A stretch of 16,108 nucleotides of DNA from Candidatus Peregrinibacteria bacterium RIFCSPLOWO2_01_FULL_48_20 (lineage in GTDB: Bacteria; Patescibacteriota; Gracilibacteria; UBA1369; 2-02-FULL-48-14): assembly GCA_001787475.1 (NCBI GenBank), contig MFXB01000040.1, positions 1 to 16,108 of the forward strand, written 5' to 3'. Positions 1 to 6,895 of the stretch are shown one piece after another. How positions within the stretch are numbered: position 1 is the first letter of the stretch; every line of letters starts with the position of its first letter. The translations under genes were made by a program, and so were the position numbers. A model generated the notes under the pieces. It saw only the letters and a program-made list of their open reading frames with translations. It ran no database searches and was not told where the DNA came from.

Positions 1-314
1 TCACAAAAATGGCTGAAAAAACCGACGGGAAAAATTTCTTCGTGGGCAACGAAAATCTTATGGAAGTTCTGCTCGAGGAGGGCATTTCCATCAAGCTGTT
101 GGCCTTGCACCGCATTCCTTTCGCCAGTCCGGCGGATCCCATTCAGCACGCCCGCAGCGCTTTCTACACAGACTCTTACAAAGAGTTCACTCTCCCACAA
201 GCGAGTCTCCGCTATCAAAACATCCTGAACACATTCCTCGGCAATGCTTGGGATGAGAAAAAAATTCTTATTTTAGACCCGCGCGTAAAAGAATATGAAG
301 GATACTTTAACTGA
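1..314 (+). CDS. C-terminal end of a DinG/XPD-like superfamily 2 helicase (5' partial), motif VI degenerate
   Basis: The reading frame is open to the left edge of the window (the first whole codon starts at base 3), so the internal ATG at base 9 is probably not the true start. The order of landmarks matches the last part of DinG/XPD-type helicases: KNFFVGNENLMEV where these proteins have an F-W-E-G-V-D-like motif, then LLALHRIPFASPADPI (family pattern: I-I-D-K-L-P-F-x-x-P-x-D-P), LPQASLRYQ, and finally KKILILDPRV near the C-terminus. The expected motif VI (Q-x-x-G-R-x-I-R, which supplies arginine fingers) reads QNILNTFLG here, so the G and both R are gone. The family is inferred from this pattern only, since the Walker A and B motifs lie outside the window. 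The protein may be an inactive or structural helicase domain. It overlaps pyrD by 20 bases, suggesting co-transcription. Confidence 0.6.
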   Translation, partial: TKMAEKTDGKNFFVGNENLMEVLLEEGISIKLLALHRIPFASPADPIQHARSAFYTDSYKEFTLPQASLRYQNILNTFLGNAWDEKKILILDPRVKEYEGYFN

Positions 315-1383
315 CCTCCGAAACCGATTTCTACACTTTTTTTACGTTCACTTTTACAAACGGATCTTCTTTTGTTTCGATCCCGAAAATGTCCATGCTG
401 CGTGCAGTCGATTTGGAATGCTCCTCGGTACAAACAAACTCACTCGTCGGATTTCAAGCTTCCTCTTCAACTATTCAAACCCTGCGCTGGAACAAAAAAT
501 TCACGGCATACTTTTTAAAAATCCCATCGGACTTTCAGCAGGCTTCGACAAAGACGGATATCTCACCAAAATTCTTCCCTCCGTGGGTTTCGGCTTTGAA
601 GAAATCGGTTCCATAACGGCCGAGCCTTGCAGTGGAAATCCGGGCATTCGAATGTGGCGTCATCCGGAGAAAAAAAGCATCCGCGTGTACATCGGCCTCA
701 AAAGTGAAGGTGCAAAAAAAGTGGCGCAAAGATTGCAAAAAACCGCCTTCCAATTTCCGATTGGAATTTCCATCGCAAAAACCAATTCCCCAAAAACCTG
801 TGAAACCAAAGCAGGTATTGCCGATTATGCGGAAACGTTCAAATCATTCTTAAAAATCGGCGATTATTTCACCATCAATATTTCCTGTCCAAACGCCTTT
901 GGGGGCGAGCCTTTTACCGACCCGAAAAAACTCGAATCCTTGCTCACGGAACTCGATAAAATCCCCACACAAAAACCCATCCTCCTCAAACTTCCTCCCG
1001 ATCTTTCCGAAAAACAAATTGATGAAATTCTTGCCGTCACCAAACGCCATCGCGTGCATGGGTTCGTCGCCAGCAACCTCACCAAACAACACTCCCACGG
1101 AAAGGGCGGCATGAGTGGAAAATTCCTTGAAAAAAAAGCGAACGCCCTCATCGCCATGCTCTACAAAAAAACACAGGGGGAAATGCTCATCATCGGCAGC
1201 GGCGGCGTTTTCTCCGCCGAAGATGCTTACGAAAAAATCCGCCTCGGCGCCTCCCTTCTCGAACTCATCACCGGCATGATTTATGAAGGCCCGCAAGTCA
1301 TCAGCGAAATCAACCGCGGCCTCGTGCAGCTCCTTAAAAAAGACGGCTACAAAAACATTGGCGAAGCCGTGGGAAAGAACTAG
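295..1383 (+). CDS. pyrD: Dihydroorotate dehydrogenase, class 2-like (quinone type)
   Basis: Oxidises dihydroorotate to orotate in de novo pyrimidine synthesis, using FMN. The protein has 362 residues. Its N-terminal amphipathic part (FYKRIFFCFDPENVH, residues 20-34) matches the membrane-associating extension of class 2 enzymes. FMN/substrate-barrel motifs follow: NPIGLSAGFDKDG (76-88), GSITAEPCSGNPG (105-117), NISCPNA (195-201), KLPPDL (232-237), ASNLT (259-263) and IIGSGGVFSAEDA (299-311). Two oddities stand out. The catalytic-base position, Ser175 in the E. coli class 2 enzyme, is Cys198 here, as in class 1 enzymes. The substrate-contacting Asn of the usual N-R-M-G-F motif is Val131 (VYIGLKSEG). 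Class 2 enzymes pass electrons to quinone, and whether this organism has quinone is unknown. The ATG at 295 gives the best N-terminus. The stop TAG lies inside the left copy of the 22-bp repeat. Confidence 0.92.
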   Translation: MKDTLTDLRNRFLHFFYVHFYKRIFFCFDPENVHAACSRFGMLLGTNKLTRRISSFLFNYSNPALEQKIHGILFKNPIGLSAGFDKDGYLTKILPSVGFGFEEIGSITAEPCSGNPGIRMWRHPEKKSIRVYIGLKSEGAKKVAQRLQKTAFQFPIGISIAKTNSPKTCETKAGIADYAETFKSFLKIGDYFTINISCPNAFGGEPFTDPKKLESLLTELDKIPTQKPILLKLPPDLSEKQIDEILAVTKRHRVHGFVASNLTKQHSHGKGGMSGKFLEKKANALIAMLYKKTQGEMLIIGSGGVFSAEDAYEKIRLGASLLELITGMIYEGPQVISEINRGLVQLLKKDGYKNIGEAVGKN

Positions 1384-1401
1384 GCTTCCTTCGTTTTCAC
1401 C
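1380..1401. repeat. 22-bp perfect direct repeat, left copy
   Basis: This copy begins CTAGGCTTCC and ends GTTTTCACC, and is identical base for base to 2609-2630. The flanking bases differ (base 1379 a versus 2608 t; base 1402 a versus 2631 t), so the match is exactly 22 bp. The pyrD stop codon (1381-1383) lies in it. Read on the minus strand it spells the last six codons of atpC plus its stop, although no atpC is attached here. It therefore looks like a duplicated piece of the atpC 3' end. Confidence 0.95.
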
Positions 1402-1404
1402 AAA

Positions 1405-1797
1405 CTAAAGTCCATATTTATCTTTAACCATTTGGGATATCCACTGAGTTTCCGTCATATTTTTTGGCAAGCGGTCTTTACCATAAATCAGTAATACCGT
1501 CACGATCCTATCTTTATTAGACAGGGAAAAAATGACTCTATTCCCAGATGCCTTGGGCGACATTTGAGTGCCAGCAACGGCAAAATCTAACTTATAGAGT
1601 CCCACATTTTCGCCAAGAGGTTTCAAAAAATCTATCAAAGTGGTGCGCTGTACTGCATAAGCTCTTTTCAAAGTTGATGCGATAGTTTTTTTAGTCTCTA
1701 TCCACCCTTTAGGATATTTCCGTACAAAAACTTTCTCGTAGTAGCGGAACGACGCAGTCCCAAACTCAACCTGAAAAATAATATCCAATATGGTCAT
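1405..1797 (-). CDS. Putative RelE/ParE-like toxin of a divergent toxin-antitoxin module
   Basis: From the ATG at 1797 the protein has 130 residues. The C-terminal half carries the pattern typical of RelE/HigB-type mRNA interferases: YKLDFAVAG, then GNRVIFSLSNKDRIVTVLLI, then YGKDRLPKN and a final helix. This corresponds to the family pattern of R-V-I-Y strand, central beta sheet and lysine-rich turn. The N-terminal part contains ASFRYYEKVFVRK. The assignment rests on this weak pattern plus the neighbouring HTH-Panacea antitoxin. The target and catalytic residues are not identified. An in-frame ATG at 1899 would add 34 residues, but that start lies inside the antitoxin promoter, whereas 1797 falls at the predicted transcription start of a TTGACA promoter. 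Divergent orientation is unusual because such pairs are normally in one operon. Confidence 0.5.
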   Translation of the reverse strand: MTILDIIFQVEFGTASFRYYEKVFVRKYPKGWIETKKTIASTLKRAYAVQRTTLIDFLKPLGENVGLYKLDFAVAGTQMSPKASGNRVIFSLSNKDRIVTVLLIYGKDRLPKNMTETQWISQMVKDKYGL

Positions 1798-1803
1798 ACC
1801 AAG

Positions 1804-1832
1804 AAAGTAGTCCATAAGAGCACAATTGTCAA
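1804..1832 (-). promoter_or_regulatory. Predicted promoter of the toxin gene, leaderless geometry
   Basis: On the minus strand, TTGACA (1832-1827, perfect -35) is followed after 17 bases by TACTTT (1809-1804, weak -10, 3 of 6). The expected transcription start is near 1797, which is the first base of the chosen ATG. A short palindrome ACAATTGT (1822-1829) overlaps the -35 and could be an operator for the HTH antitoxin, which is inference. Confidence 0.45.
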
Positions 1833-1887
1833 AAAGTTTCACTAAATGACATTTTTTAGAAGATTTCAGCCAAAAAAGTAAAATACA

Positions 1888-1916
1888 TTGACTTTCCATT
1901 ATACTTAGCTTATACT
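1888..1916 (+). promoter_or_regulatory. Predicted promoter of the antitoxin gene, with 11-bp-spaced repeat
   Basis: TTGACT (1888-1893) and TATACT (1911-1916) are separated by 17 bases, which is near-consensus sigma70. The start would be near 1923, three bases before the ATG at 1926, so the transcript would be practically leaderless. The heptamer TTATACT occurs twice, at 1899-1905 and 1910-1916, 11 bases apart (about one helical turn), overlapping the -10. This could be a tandem operator for autoregulation. Confidence 0.6.
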
Positions 1917-1925
1917 ACGAGCACT

Positions 1926-2612
1926 ATGATGAACCTTCTCACAAAGTTACGAAAAGACTCAAGGATGTCCCAAGAAGATCTGGCAAACAAGCTGAACTTG
2001 TCTAGACCTACGCTGGTATCTATTGAAAAAGGCGATCGAGACTTAACTATCTCAGAGCTGAAGACGCTAGCTCTCATTTTTGACCTACCTCTTGAATTTC
2101 TCATAAGCGAAATGGAGCATCCTAAAGGGGAGTTACCAGCCACCCATCCAAGCAACTGGATCAAATTTTTAAATCTGGTGCTGGCGTGCATAAAATATGG
2201 GGCCGGAGAAGATGGGAAAATTACAAAGACAAAACTTGCAAAACTGGTTTACCTATCTGATTTTGCACATTATTACAGAACACTCAAACCCATTTCCGGA
2301 TTCGAATATAAAAAACTGGCGAATGGACCGGTGCCTATTGAATTCTTTGAAGTGATTGATACTAATGAGTCACTGACAACAGAAAACAAAGGCGGCGCTA
2401 TCCTTATATCATTGATAGAACAACCCAGCGAATCAGCCTTTACCAAAGAAGAGCTAGACTTAATAAAAGCCATATGTAAAAAATGGAAACACAAAAAAAC
2501 TCAAGAAATCGTAGAATTCACACATAAGCAAATTCCTTGGTCCGTGTGTAAAGACAGAGAGGCCATCCCCTACGAACTCATTAACATGGAAGAACCGGAA
2601 AACATTTTCTAG
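1926..2612 (+). CDS. Antitoxin with N-terminal XRE-type HTH and C-terminal Panacea (DUF4065/SocA-like) domain
   Basis: The protein has 228 residues. Residues about 3-62 form an XRE/Cro-type helix-turn-helix (MSQEDLANKLNLSRPTL, then SIEKGDRDLTISELKTLA), which would bind DNA and probably autoregulate. Residues about 82-215 match the Panacea/DUF4065 domain: ITKTKLAKLVYLSDFAHYY (99-117), GFEYKKLANGPVP (125-137), FTKEELDLIKAI (172-183), and EFTHKQIPWS (197-206) with IPYELI (214-219). Panacea is a known antitoxin domain that neutralises many unrelated toxins, so the partner is likely the divergent RelE-like gene. ATG codons at 1926 and 1929 are both possible; the promoter allows either. The last codon and the TAG stop run into the right repeat copy and overlap the atpC stop in CTAG, so the original C-terminus may have been longer. 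Confidence 0.85.
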   Translation: MMNLLTKLRKDSRMSQEDLANKLNLSRPTLVSIEKGDRDLTISELKTLALIFDLPLEFLISEMEHPKGELPATHPSNWIKFLNLVLACIKYGAGEDGKITKTKLAKLVYLSDFAHYYRTLKPISGFEYKKLANGPVPIEFFEVIDTNESLTTENKGGAILISLIEQPSESAFTKEELDLIKAICKKWKHKKTQEIVEFTHKQIPWSVCKDREAIPYELINMEEPENIF

Positions 2613-2630
2613 GCTTCCTTCGTTTTCACC
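2609..2630. repeat. 22-bp perfect direct repeat, right copy (atpC 3' end)
   Basis: Identical to 1380-1401. On the minus strand it encodes the last six residues of AtpC (VKTKEA) and its TAG stop, so this copy is in its native coding context. Its CTAG also supplies the stop codon of the antitoxin on the plus strand. Confidence 0.95.
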
Positions 2631-3016
2631 TGCTTTTCTACCGCCAACTTCTCCCCTTTCAAGTAAAGGACTTGGAAGTCGCTGAGATCGCCTTTTTCAA
2701 GCTCGCTCGCCAAGAATTTCAAATATTCCTCGACCGTTTGATAACTCACTTCCGACTGCTCTTCACAATAAATACACAGCAGAAGCGCCTCATTTTTCTT
2801 GTGATCGAAATGGAAAAATCCGCTGCGCGCCAAATACGAAGCTCCCCCCGTCTCCCCATCCACTTTCACCGTGGAAAATTGGATGGTGGCCATATACGAA
2901 GCATGATGTGCAAGCACCTGCGCCTGCCCGTCCTCGGCATGAAAACTCACGGAACTCACAACGCCGGAGAAGACATCTTTATCGGGAGTGCGAATAGTAA
3001 GGTGAAAGTCAGACAT
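2609..3016 (-). CDS. atpC: ATP synthase F1 subunit epsilon
   Basis: Central-stalk subunit of F1 that binds gamma and can inhibit ATP hydrolysis. The protein has 135 residues, close to the usual 130-140. Residues 1-85 fit the N-terminal beta sandwich: FHLTIRTPDKDVFSG at the start, then EDGQAQVLAHHASYMATI in place of the usual G-x-x-x-V-L-P-x-H-A-P stretch. The rest is predicted helical (TVEEYLKFLASELEKG). It is the last gene of the operon, 17 bases after the atpD stop. The 3' end forms the right repeat copy and overlaps the antitoxin stop. The sequence is divergent, but position and fold pattern make the call secure. Confidence 0.88.
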   Translation of the reverse strand: MSDFHLTIRTPDKDVFSGVVSSVSFHAEDGQAQVLAHHASYMATIQFSTVKVDGETGGASYLARSGFFHFDHKKNEALLLCIYCEEQSEVSYQTVEEYLKFLASELEKGDLSDFQVLYLKGEKLAVEKQVKTKEA

Positions 3017-3032
3017 AAACTTTTTTTAATAG

Positions 3033-3047
3033 CTCAGCTTCGCTGAG
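3033..3047 (-). other. Hairpin at the atpD/atpC junction
   Basis: Perfect 6-bp stem with a 3-base loop: CTCAGC and GCTGAG enclosing GAA on the mRNA strand. It covers the last codons and the stop of atpD and ends 17 bases before the atpC start. The C-GAA-G triloop is known to be unusually stable. No T run follows on the minus strand, so it is not an intrinsic terminator for the operon. A role in translation coupling or mRNA processing is inference. Confidence 0.5.
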
Positions 3048-4443
3048 TGGCCTCATGCTTTTCAAGCACGGCCTCAATCGACGAGGCCATGTAAAAATAC
3101 TGTTCGTCGACATGGTCGTACTTACCTTCCAAAATGTCTTTGAAAGCACGCACGGTGTCTTCCACTTTGTAGTACTGTCCCGCCATGCTGGTGAATTGTT
3201 CGGCCACATAGAAGTTTTGGGAAAGAAATTTTTGAATTTTACGAGCGCGGAACACGGCCTTCTTGTCGTCTTCGGACAGTTCGTCCATACCCAAAATCGC
3301 AATGACATCCTGAAGTTCCTTGTAGCGTTGCAGCAGTTGGCGCACCTCAGTGGCAACCCGGTAATGTTCTTCTCCCACGATGTCCGCCTTGAGAGCGGTG
3401 GACGTGGAATCGAGTGGATCCACGGCCGGGAAAAGACCCATGGAAGCCTGTTTTCGAGAAAGCACGATGGTCGCATCCAAGTGAGAGAAAGCGGTCGCAG
3501 GCGCCGGATCGGTAAGGTCGTCGGCAGGCACATACACCGCTTGCACGGAAGTAATGGATCCTTTTTTCGTTGAGGTAATACGTTCTTGCAGCGCGGCCAT
3601 GTCCGTGGCGAGCGTGGGCTGGTAACCTACGGCGGAAGGCAAACGCCCAAGCAGCGCGGACACCTCGGCTCCGGCCTGAGTGAAACGGAAAATGTTGTCG
3701 ATGAACATCAAAATATCGAGCCCGTCATCACGGAATTTTTCAGCGATCGTAAGCCCTGTTAAAGCCACGCGCATACGTGCTCCGGGAGGTTCGTTCATTT
3801 GTCCGAACACCATGGCTAGCTTGTCGATAACGCCGCTTTCTTTCATTTCGTGGATCAAATCGTTTCCTTCACGACTGCGTTCTCCCACTCCGGCGAACAC
3901 GCTATATCCTCCGTGACTCAAAGCCACATTGTGGATGAGCTCTTGCATAATCACGGTCTTTCCCACTCCGGCTCCTCCGAAGAGCGCCACCTTTCCTCCT
4001 TTGATAAAAGGACACAAAAGATCCACCACTTTGATTCCCGTCTCGAAAATTTCCACCGTTGGATTTTGGTCCACCAAAGAGGGCGGCTCAGCATGAATCC
4101 CGCGCATTTCGGTTCCTTTGGGCAGTTCAGCTCCTCCGTCGATTAAATCGCCCGTCACATTAATGACTCGCCCAAGAACACCTTTCCCCACCGGCGTTTG
4201 AATTTCTTTTTGAGTGTCGATGACTTCGAGTCCCACGGCAAGACCGTCGGTGGTTTTCATAGCCACCGTTCGCACCACTCCGTTTCCAAGATGAGCCAGC
4301 ACTTCGAGCACCACTCTTCCGACGGGCCCTTCGGTGTACAAGGCGGAATATTGCGCGGGAACGTGATCGGCAAAGTAGGCATCCACCACCACTCCAATAA
4401 TACGGACGATTTTACCTTTGGGCATTTCAGATTTTTCTGACAT
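3034..4443 (-). CDS. atpD: ATP synthase F1 subunit beta (catalytic)
   Basis: Catalytic subunit of F1, 469 residues, the normal length. The beta-barrel domain is at about 1-85. Walker A is GGAGVGKT (156-163) with K162 and T163. The catalytic glutamate motif is GERSREGND (187-195, with E188) and Walker B is LMFIDN (245-250). ALTGLTIAEKFRDD (227-240), PSAVGYQPTLATDM (269-282) and DPAPATAFSHLDA are conserved beta-subunit blocks. ELSEDDKK near the C-terminus matches the DELSEED-type loop that contacts gamma. All catalytic residues are present, so the enzyme should be active. The gap from the atpG stop is 9 bases. No Shine-Dalgarno-like sequence precedes the ATG (upstream bases read ttttttcct). Confidence 0.98.
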   Translation of the reverse strand: MSEKSEMPKGKIVRIIGVVVDAYFADHVPAQYSALYTEGPVGRVVLEVLAHLGNGVVRTVAMKTTDGLAVGLEVIDTQKEIQTPVGKGVLGRVINVTGDLIDGGAELPKGTEMRGIHAEPPSLVDQNPTVEIFETGIKVVDLLCPFIKGGKVALFGGAGVGKTVIMQELIHNVALSHGGYSVFAGVGERSREGNDLIHEMKESGVIDKLAMVFGQMNEPPGARMRVALTGLTIAEKFRDDGLDILMFIDNIFRFTQAGAEVSALLGRLPSAVGYQPTLATDMAALQERITSTKKGSITSVQAVYVPADDLTDPAPATAFSHLDATIVLSRKQASMGLFPAVDPLDSTSTALKADIVGEEHYRVATEVRQLLQRYKELQDVIAILGMDELSEDDKKAVFRARKIQKFLSQNFYVAEQFTSMAGQYYKVEDTVRAFKDILEGKYDHVDEQYFYMASSIEAVLEKHEATQRS

Positions 4444-4452
4444 AGGAAAAAA

Positions 4453-5358
4453 TTAGTTAGAGATTGCTGCGCTCGCACCCACCAATTCGGCAATTTCTTG
4501 CGTAATGGCTTGCTGACGAGCTTTGTTGTATTGAAGAGAAAGTTCATTCGTGATTTTGTCGGCGGCATCGGTGGCACTTTGCATGGCCATCATACGGCTG
4601 GAATATTCGCTGGCTTTGAGTTCCAAAAACGATCCCAAGAAAAGTGAAAACACCACTTGCTCATGCAGGCGACTCACCACATGTTCTTTGGAGGGTTCGT
4701 AAATCATGAGTCCTTCTTTTTCATAGGCTGCACCTCGTGCAGTGCGATGCTTGTTTTCCTCCGTTCCGATGTTGGTTTCAACCATGTCCCGATCAAAAGG
4801 CAAAAAAGTCTTTAAAACAGGGTAGAATGTGAATGAATTTTTATAGTGCGGCGCTATGAGAACAATTTCCTTGGCCGCACCGCTGCGCCAAAAGTTCAAA
4901 ATTTCATCCACCAATTTGATGGCCTCCACATTATTCATTTTTTCGGGTACACCCACAAAATGTTTGTCCACATGAATATCGTTGTTGCGAGCGAAATCGT
5001 AGCCTTTTTTCCCAAAAGTGATGAGCATGCGCTGACTTTCGGTAAGCGCGTTCCAACGTTCACTGCGGAAAAGCCCGTTGATAAGCTTGTTGTTCAAAGG
5101 TCCGCACAGACCCTTGTCGGAAGTGTAGAGAACAAAAAGCACTTCCCCTTTCTCTCGTTTTTCCGTGTAAGCGCTTTCCACATGAAGATTTTCCTCGAGC
5201 AAAGCAATGAGGTCCCACACATAGCGACGAGTGGTCACGGCGCGCTTTTGGAACTGGCGCATTTTACTCGCGGCCACGAGTTGCATGGCTTTGGTGATTT
5301 TGCGCGTGTTTTTCACGCTGCCGATTCTTTTGCGAATTTCGAGTAAACTGCCGGACAT
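4453..5358 (-). CDS. atpG: ATP synthase F1 subunit gamma
   Basis: Rotor shaft of F1, 301 residues. The N-terminal coiled-coil helix carries the hallmark IRKRIGSVKNTRKITKAMQ and VAASKMR (about residues 8-34). The C-terminal helix has the expected SRMMAMQSATDAADKI and a Q-A-x-I-T-Q-E-I segment (QAITQEIAELVGAS, about 284-297). The central Rossmann-like part includes LYTSDKGLCGPLN. Both ends are diagnostic. A short hairpin sits just upstream of the ATG. Confidence 0.97.
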   Translation of the reverse strand: MSGSLLEIRKRIGSVKNTRKITKAMQLVAASKMRQFQKRAVTTRRYVWDLIALLEENLHVESAYTEKREKGEVLFVLYTSDKGLCGPLNNKLINGLFRSERWNALTESQRMLITFGKKGYDFARNNDIHVDKHFVGVPEKMNNVEAIKLVDEILNFWRSGAAKEIVLIAPHYKNSFTFYPVLKTFLPFDRDMVETNIGTEENKHRTARGAAYEKEGLMIYEPSKEHVVSRLHEQVVFSLFLGSFLELKASEYSSRMMAMQSATDAADKITNELSLQYNKARQQAITQEIAELVGASAAISN

Positions 5359-5360
5359 AA

Positions 5361-5373
5361 CACCCGAAGGGTG
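5361..5373 (-). other. Hairpin immediately before the atpG start codon
   Basis: CACCC and GGGTG enclose a 3-base loop (TTC on the mRNA strand), ending two bases before the atpG ATG in the 26-base atpA-atpG gap. It occupies the place where a ribosome binding site would lie, so it may tune gamma translation relative to alpha. The function is inference. Confidence 0.5.
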
Positions 5374-5384
5374 AAATAATAAAA

Positions 5385-6893
5385 TCAGACATTAAAAAAC
5401 TTTTCTACCACCGTTTTAACGCCGCTTTCAATTTCAGGGGTCAATTCTTTTTTACTTTCGATTTCTTTCACCAAATCTCCATGGCTGCTTTCAATGAGCG
5501 CGAAGAGAGCTTTCATTTTTTGTCCCACATCATTTGCCTCAATGGAATCCAAATAACCCTTGGTGGCACAGAAAAGAACAAACACTTCTTGCCACAAGGT
5601 ATAAGGTTGATTTTGCCCCTGTTTCAAGGCTTCCACCACGCGTTTTCCGCGAGTGAGTTGGGCTTTGGTGGCGGCATCGAGTTCGGAAGCAAATTGAGAG
5701 AAAGCTTCCAGTTCGTAGTACTGCGCAAGGTCGAGTTTCACCGGTCCGGACACTTTTTTGATGATCTTCGTTTGAGCGGCTCCTCCAACACGGGAAACGG
5801 AAATACCAACGTTGATGGCGGGACGAATTCCTTTGTTAAACAATTGCGGTTCCAAGAAAATTTGTCCGTCCGTAATGGAAATCACGTTCGTGGGAATGTA
5901 AGCGGACACATCGGCGGCCTGCGTTTCAATCACCGGCAAGGCCGTGAGACTTCCTCCCCCGTTTTCGTCGTTCAATTTTGCGGCTCGTTCGAGCAAACGT
6001 GAGTGGAGGTAGAACACATCTCCGGGATACGCTTCGCGTCCGGGCGGACGGCGGAGCAAGAGAGACATTTCACGGTAAGCCACGGCGTGCTTGGAAAGAT
6101 CGTCGTAGATCACGAGCACGTCTTTTCCTTTTCCCATAAAATATTCACCCACCGCACATCCTCCGTAAGGAGCCAAGTATTGCATAACGGCGGAAGACGC
6201 AGCCGGAGCGCTGACCACAATGGTGTAATCCATGGCTCCGTGACGCTTCAACGTTTCAATGACTTGTGCTGTCCGCGCTTCACGTTGCCCGATGGCCACG
6301 TAAATACAAATCATGTTCTGATTTTTTTGATTGATGATCGTATCGATGGCAATGGTGGTTTTTCCCGTTTGACGATCTCCAATGATGAGCTCGCGTTGTC
6401 CGCGCCCGATCGGAATGAGCGAATCGATGGCCACAATTCCCGTTTGCACCGGCTGATGAACCGACTTTCGCACCATCACGGAAGGCGCTTGCGCTTCATG
6501 CGGCATGAATTTATCGGCTTTGTAAGCGGCTTGCCCGTCGAGCGGGTTTCCAAGCGGATCGATCACGCGGCCGAGCATGGCATCACTCACGGGAAGAGAC
6601 ATGAATCGTCCGCTTGCTTTCACGAAAAGTCCTTCGCGCACTCCTCGGTCGGCTTGCAGCACCAAGGCGTAGGCGGAATCTTTTTCGAGGTTCATCACAA
6701 GCGCCTCCGCTTTCACACTTTCAATTTCAACCACTTCATTCATTTTGAGACCGGAAAGTCCTTTGATCCAAATAACTCCATCTTTGTAGGATTGAATGAT
6801 TCCCCGTCCGCCTTCGGACTCCGTACTGTCTTGTTCGGCTTGAATGGCCGTTTCAATTTTGGCCAGGAAGTTATGTAAAGATTCTTTGGGCAT
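5385..6893 (-). CDS. atpA: ATP synthase F1 subunit alpha
   Basis: Non-catalytic nucleotide-binding subunit of the alpha3beta3 hexamer, 502 residues, the normal length. Walker A is GDRQTGKTT (172-180). AIDSLIPIGRGQRELIIGD before it, LLLRRPPGREAYPGDVFYLH, and SLTALPVIETQAADVSAYIP are conserved alpha blocks. The catalytic arginine finger is present in the SVSRVGGAAQ motif. The N-terminus is divergent and acidic (QDSTESEGG, 21-29), but the beta-barrel continues normally (GIIQSYKDGVIWIKGLSG). Two bases separate it from the atpH stop. The start is preceded by taattATG without a Shine-Dalgarno sequence. Confidence 0.98.
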   Translation of the reverse strand: MPKESLHNFLAKIETAIQAEQDSTESEGGRGIIQSYKDGVIWIKGLSGLKMNEVVEIESVKAEALVMNLEKDSAYALVLQADRGVREGLFVKASGRFMSLPVSDAMLGRVIDPLGNPLDGQAAYKADKFMPHEAQAPSVMVRKSVHQPVQTGIVAIDSLIPIGRGQRELIIGDRQTGKTTIAIDTIINQKNQNMICIYVAIGQREARTAQVIETLKRHGAMDYTIVVSAPAASSAVMQYLAPYGGCAVGEYFMGKGKDVLVIYDDLSKHAVAYREMSLLLRRPPGREAYPGDVFYLHSRLLERAAKLNDENGGGSLTALPVIETQAADVSAYIPTNVISITDGQIFLEPQLFNKGIRPAINVGISVSRVGGAAQTKIIKKVSGPVKLDLAQYYELEAFSQFASELDAATKAQLTRGKRVVEALKQGQNQPYTLWQEVFVLFCATKGYLDSIEANDVGQKMKALFALIESSHGDLVKEIESKKELTPEIESGVKTVVEKFFNV

Positions 6894-6895
6894 AA

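Larger units (their letters stand above)
1402..2608. mobile_element. Inserted toxin-antitoxin cassette bounded by 22-bp direct repeats
   Basis: The segment between the two 22-bp repeat copies holds exactly one divergent toxin-antitoxin pair and nothing else. With one repeat copy the unit is 1229 bp. Removing it would leave pyrD and atpC convergent with stop codons overlapping in CTAG, the same arrangement seen at 10700-10703 between two other genes here. The segment is visibly richer in A/T than its neighbours. I found no transposase, integrase or convincing terminal inverted repeats (inner ends begin aaactaaag and, reverse-complemented, aaaatgttt). The insertion is therefore inferred from the repeat and the gene layout, and the mechanism is unknown. 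Confidence 0.65.

Noticed and set aside
1798..1899. Longer N-terminus of the toxin starting at ATG 1899
   Set aside because: That start would lie within the antitoxin promoter, and the added residues (cysteine- and leucine-rich) do not look like part of a RelE fold. ATG 1797 coincides with a predicted transcription start. It cannot be fully excluded.
1402..2608. Terminal inverted repeats of a classical transposon at the ends of the cassette
   Set aside because: The inner ends share only a few A bases when compared in inverted orientation, and there is no transposase.
6003..6878. Plus-strand open frame of 291 codons opposite atpA
   Set aside because: It is antisense to the conserved alpha subunit. 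The translation is His- and Arg-rich without recognisable motifs.
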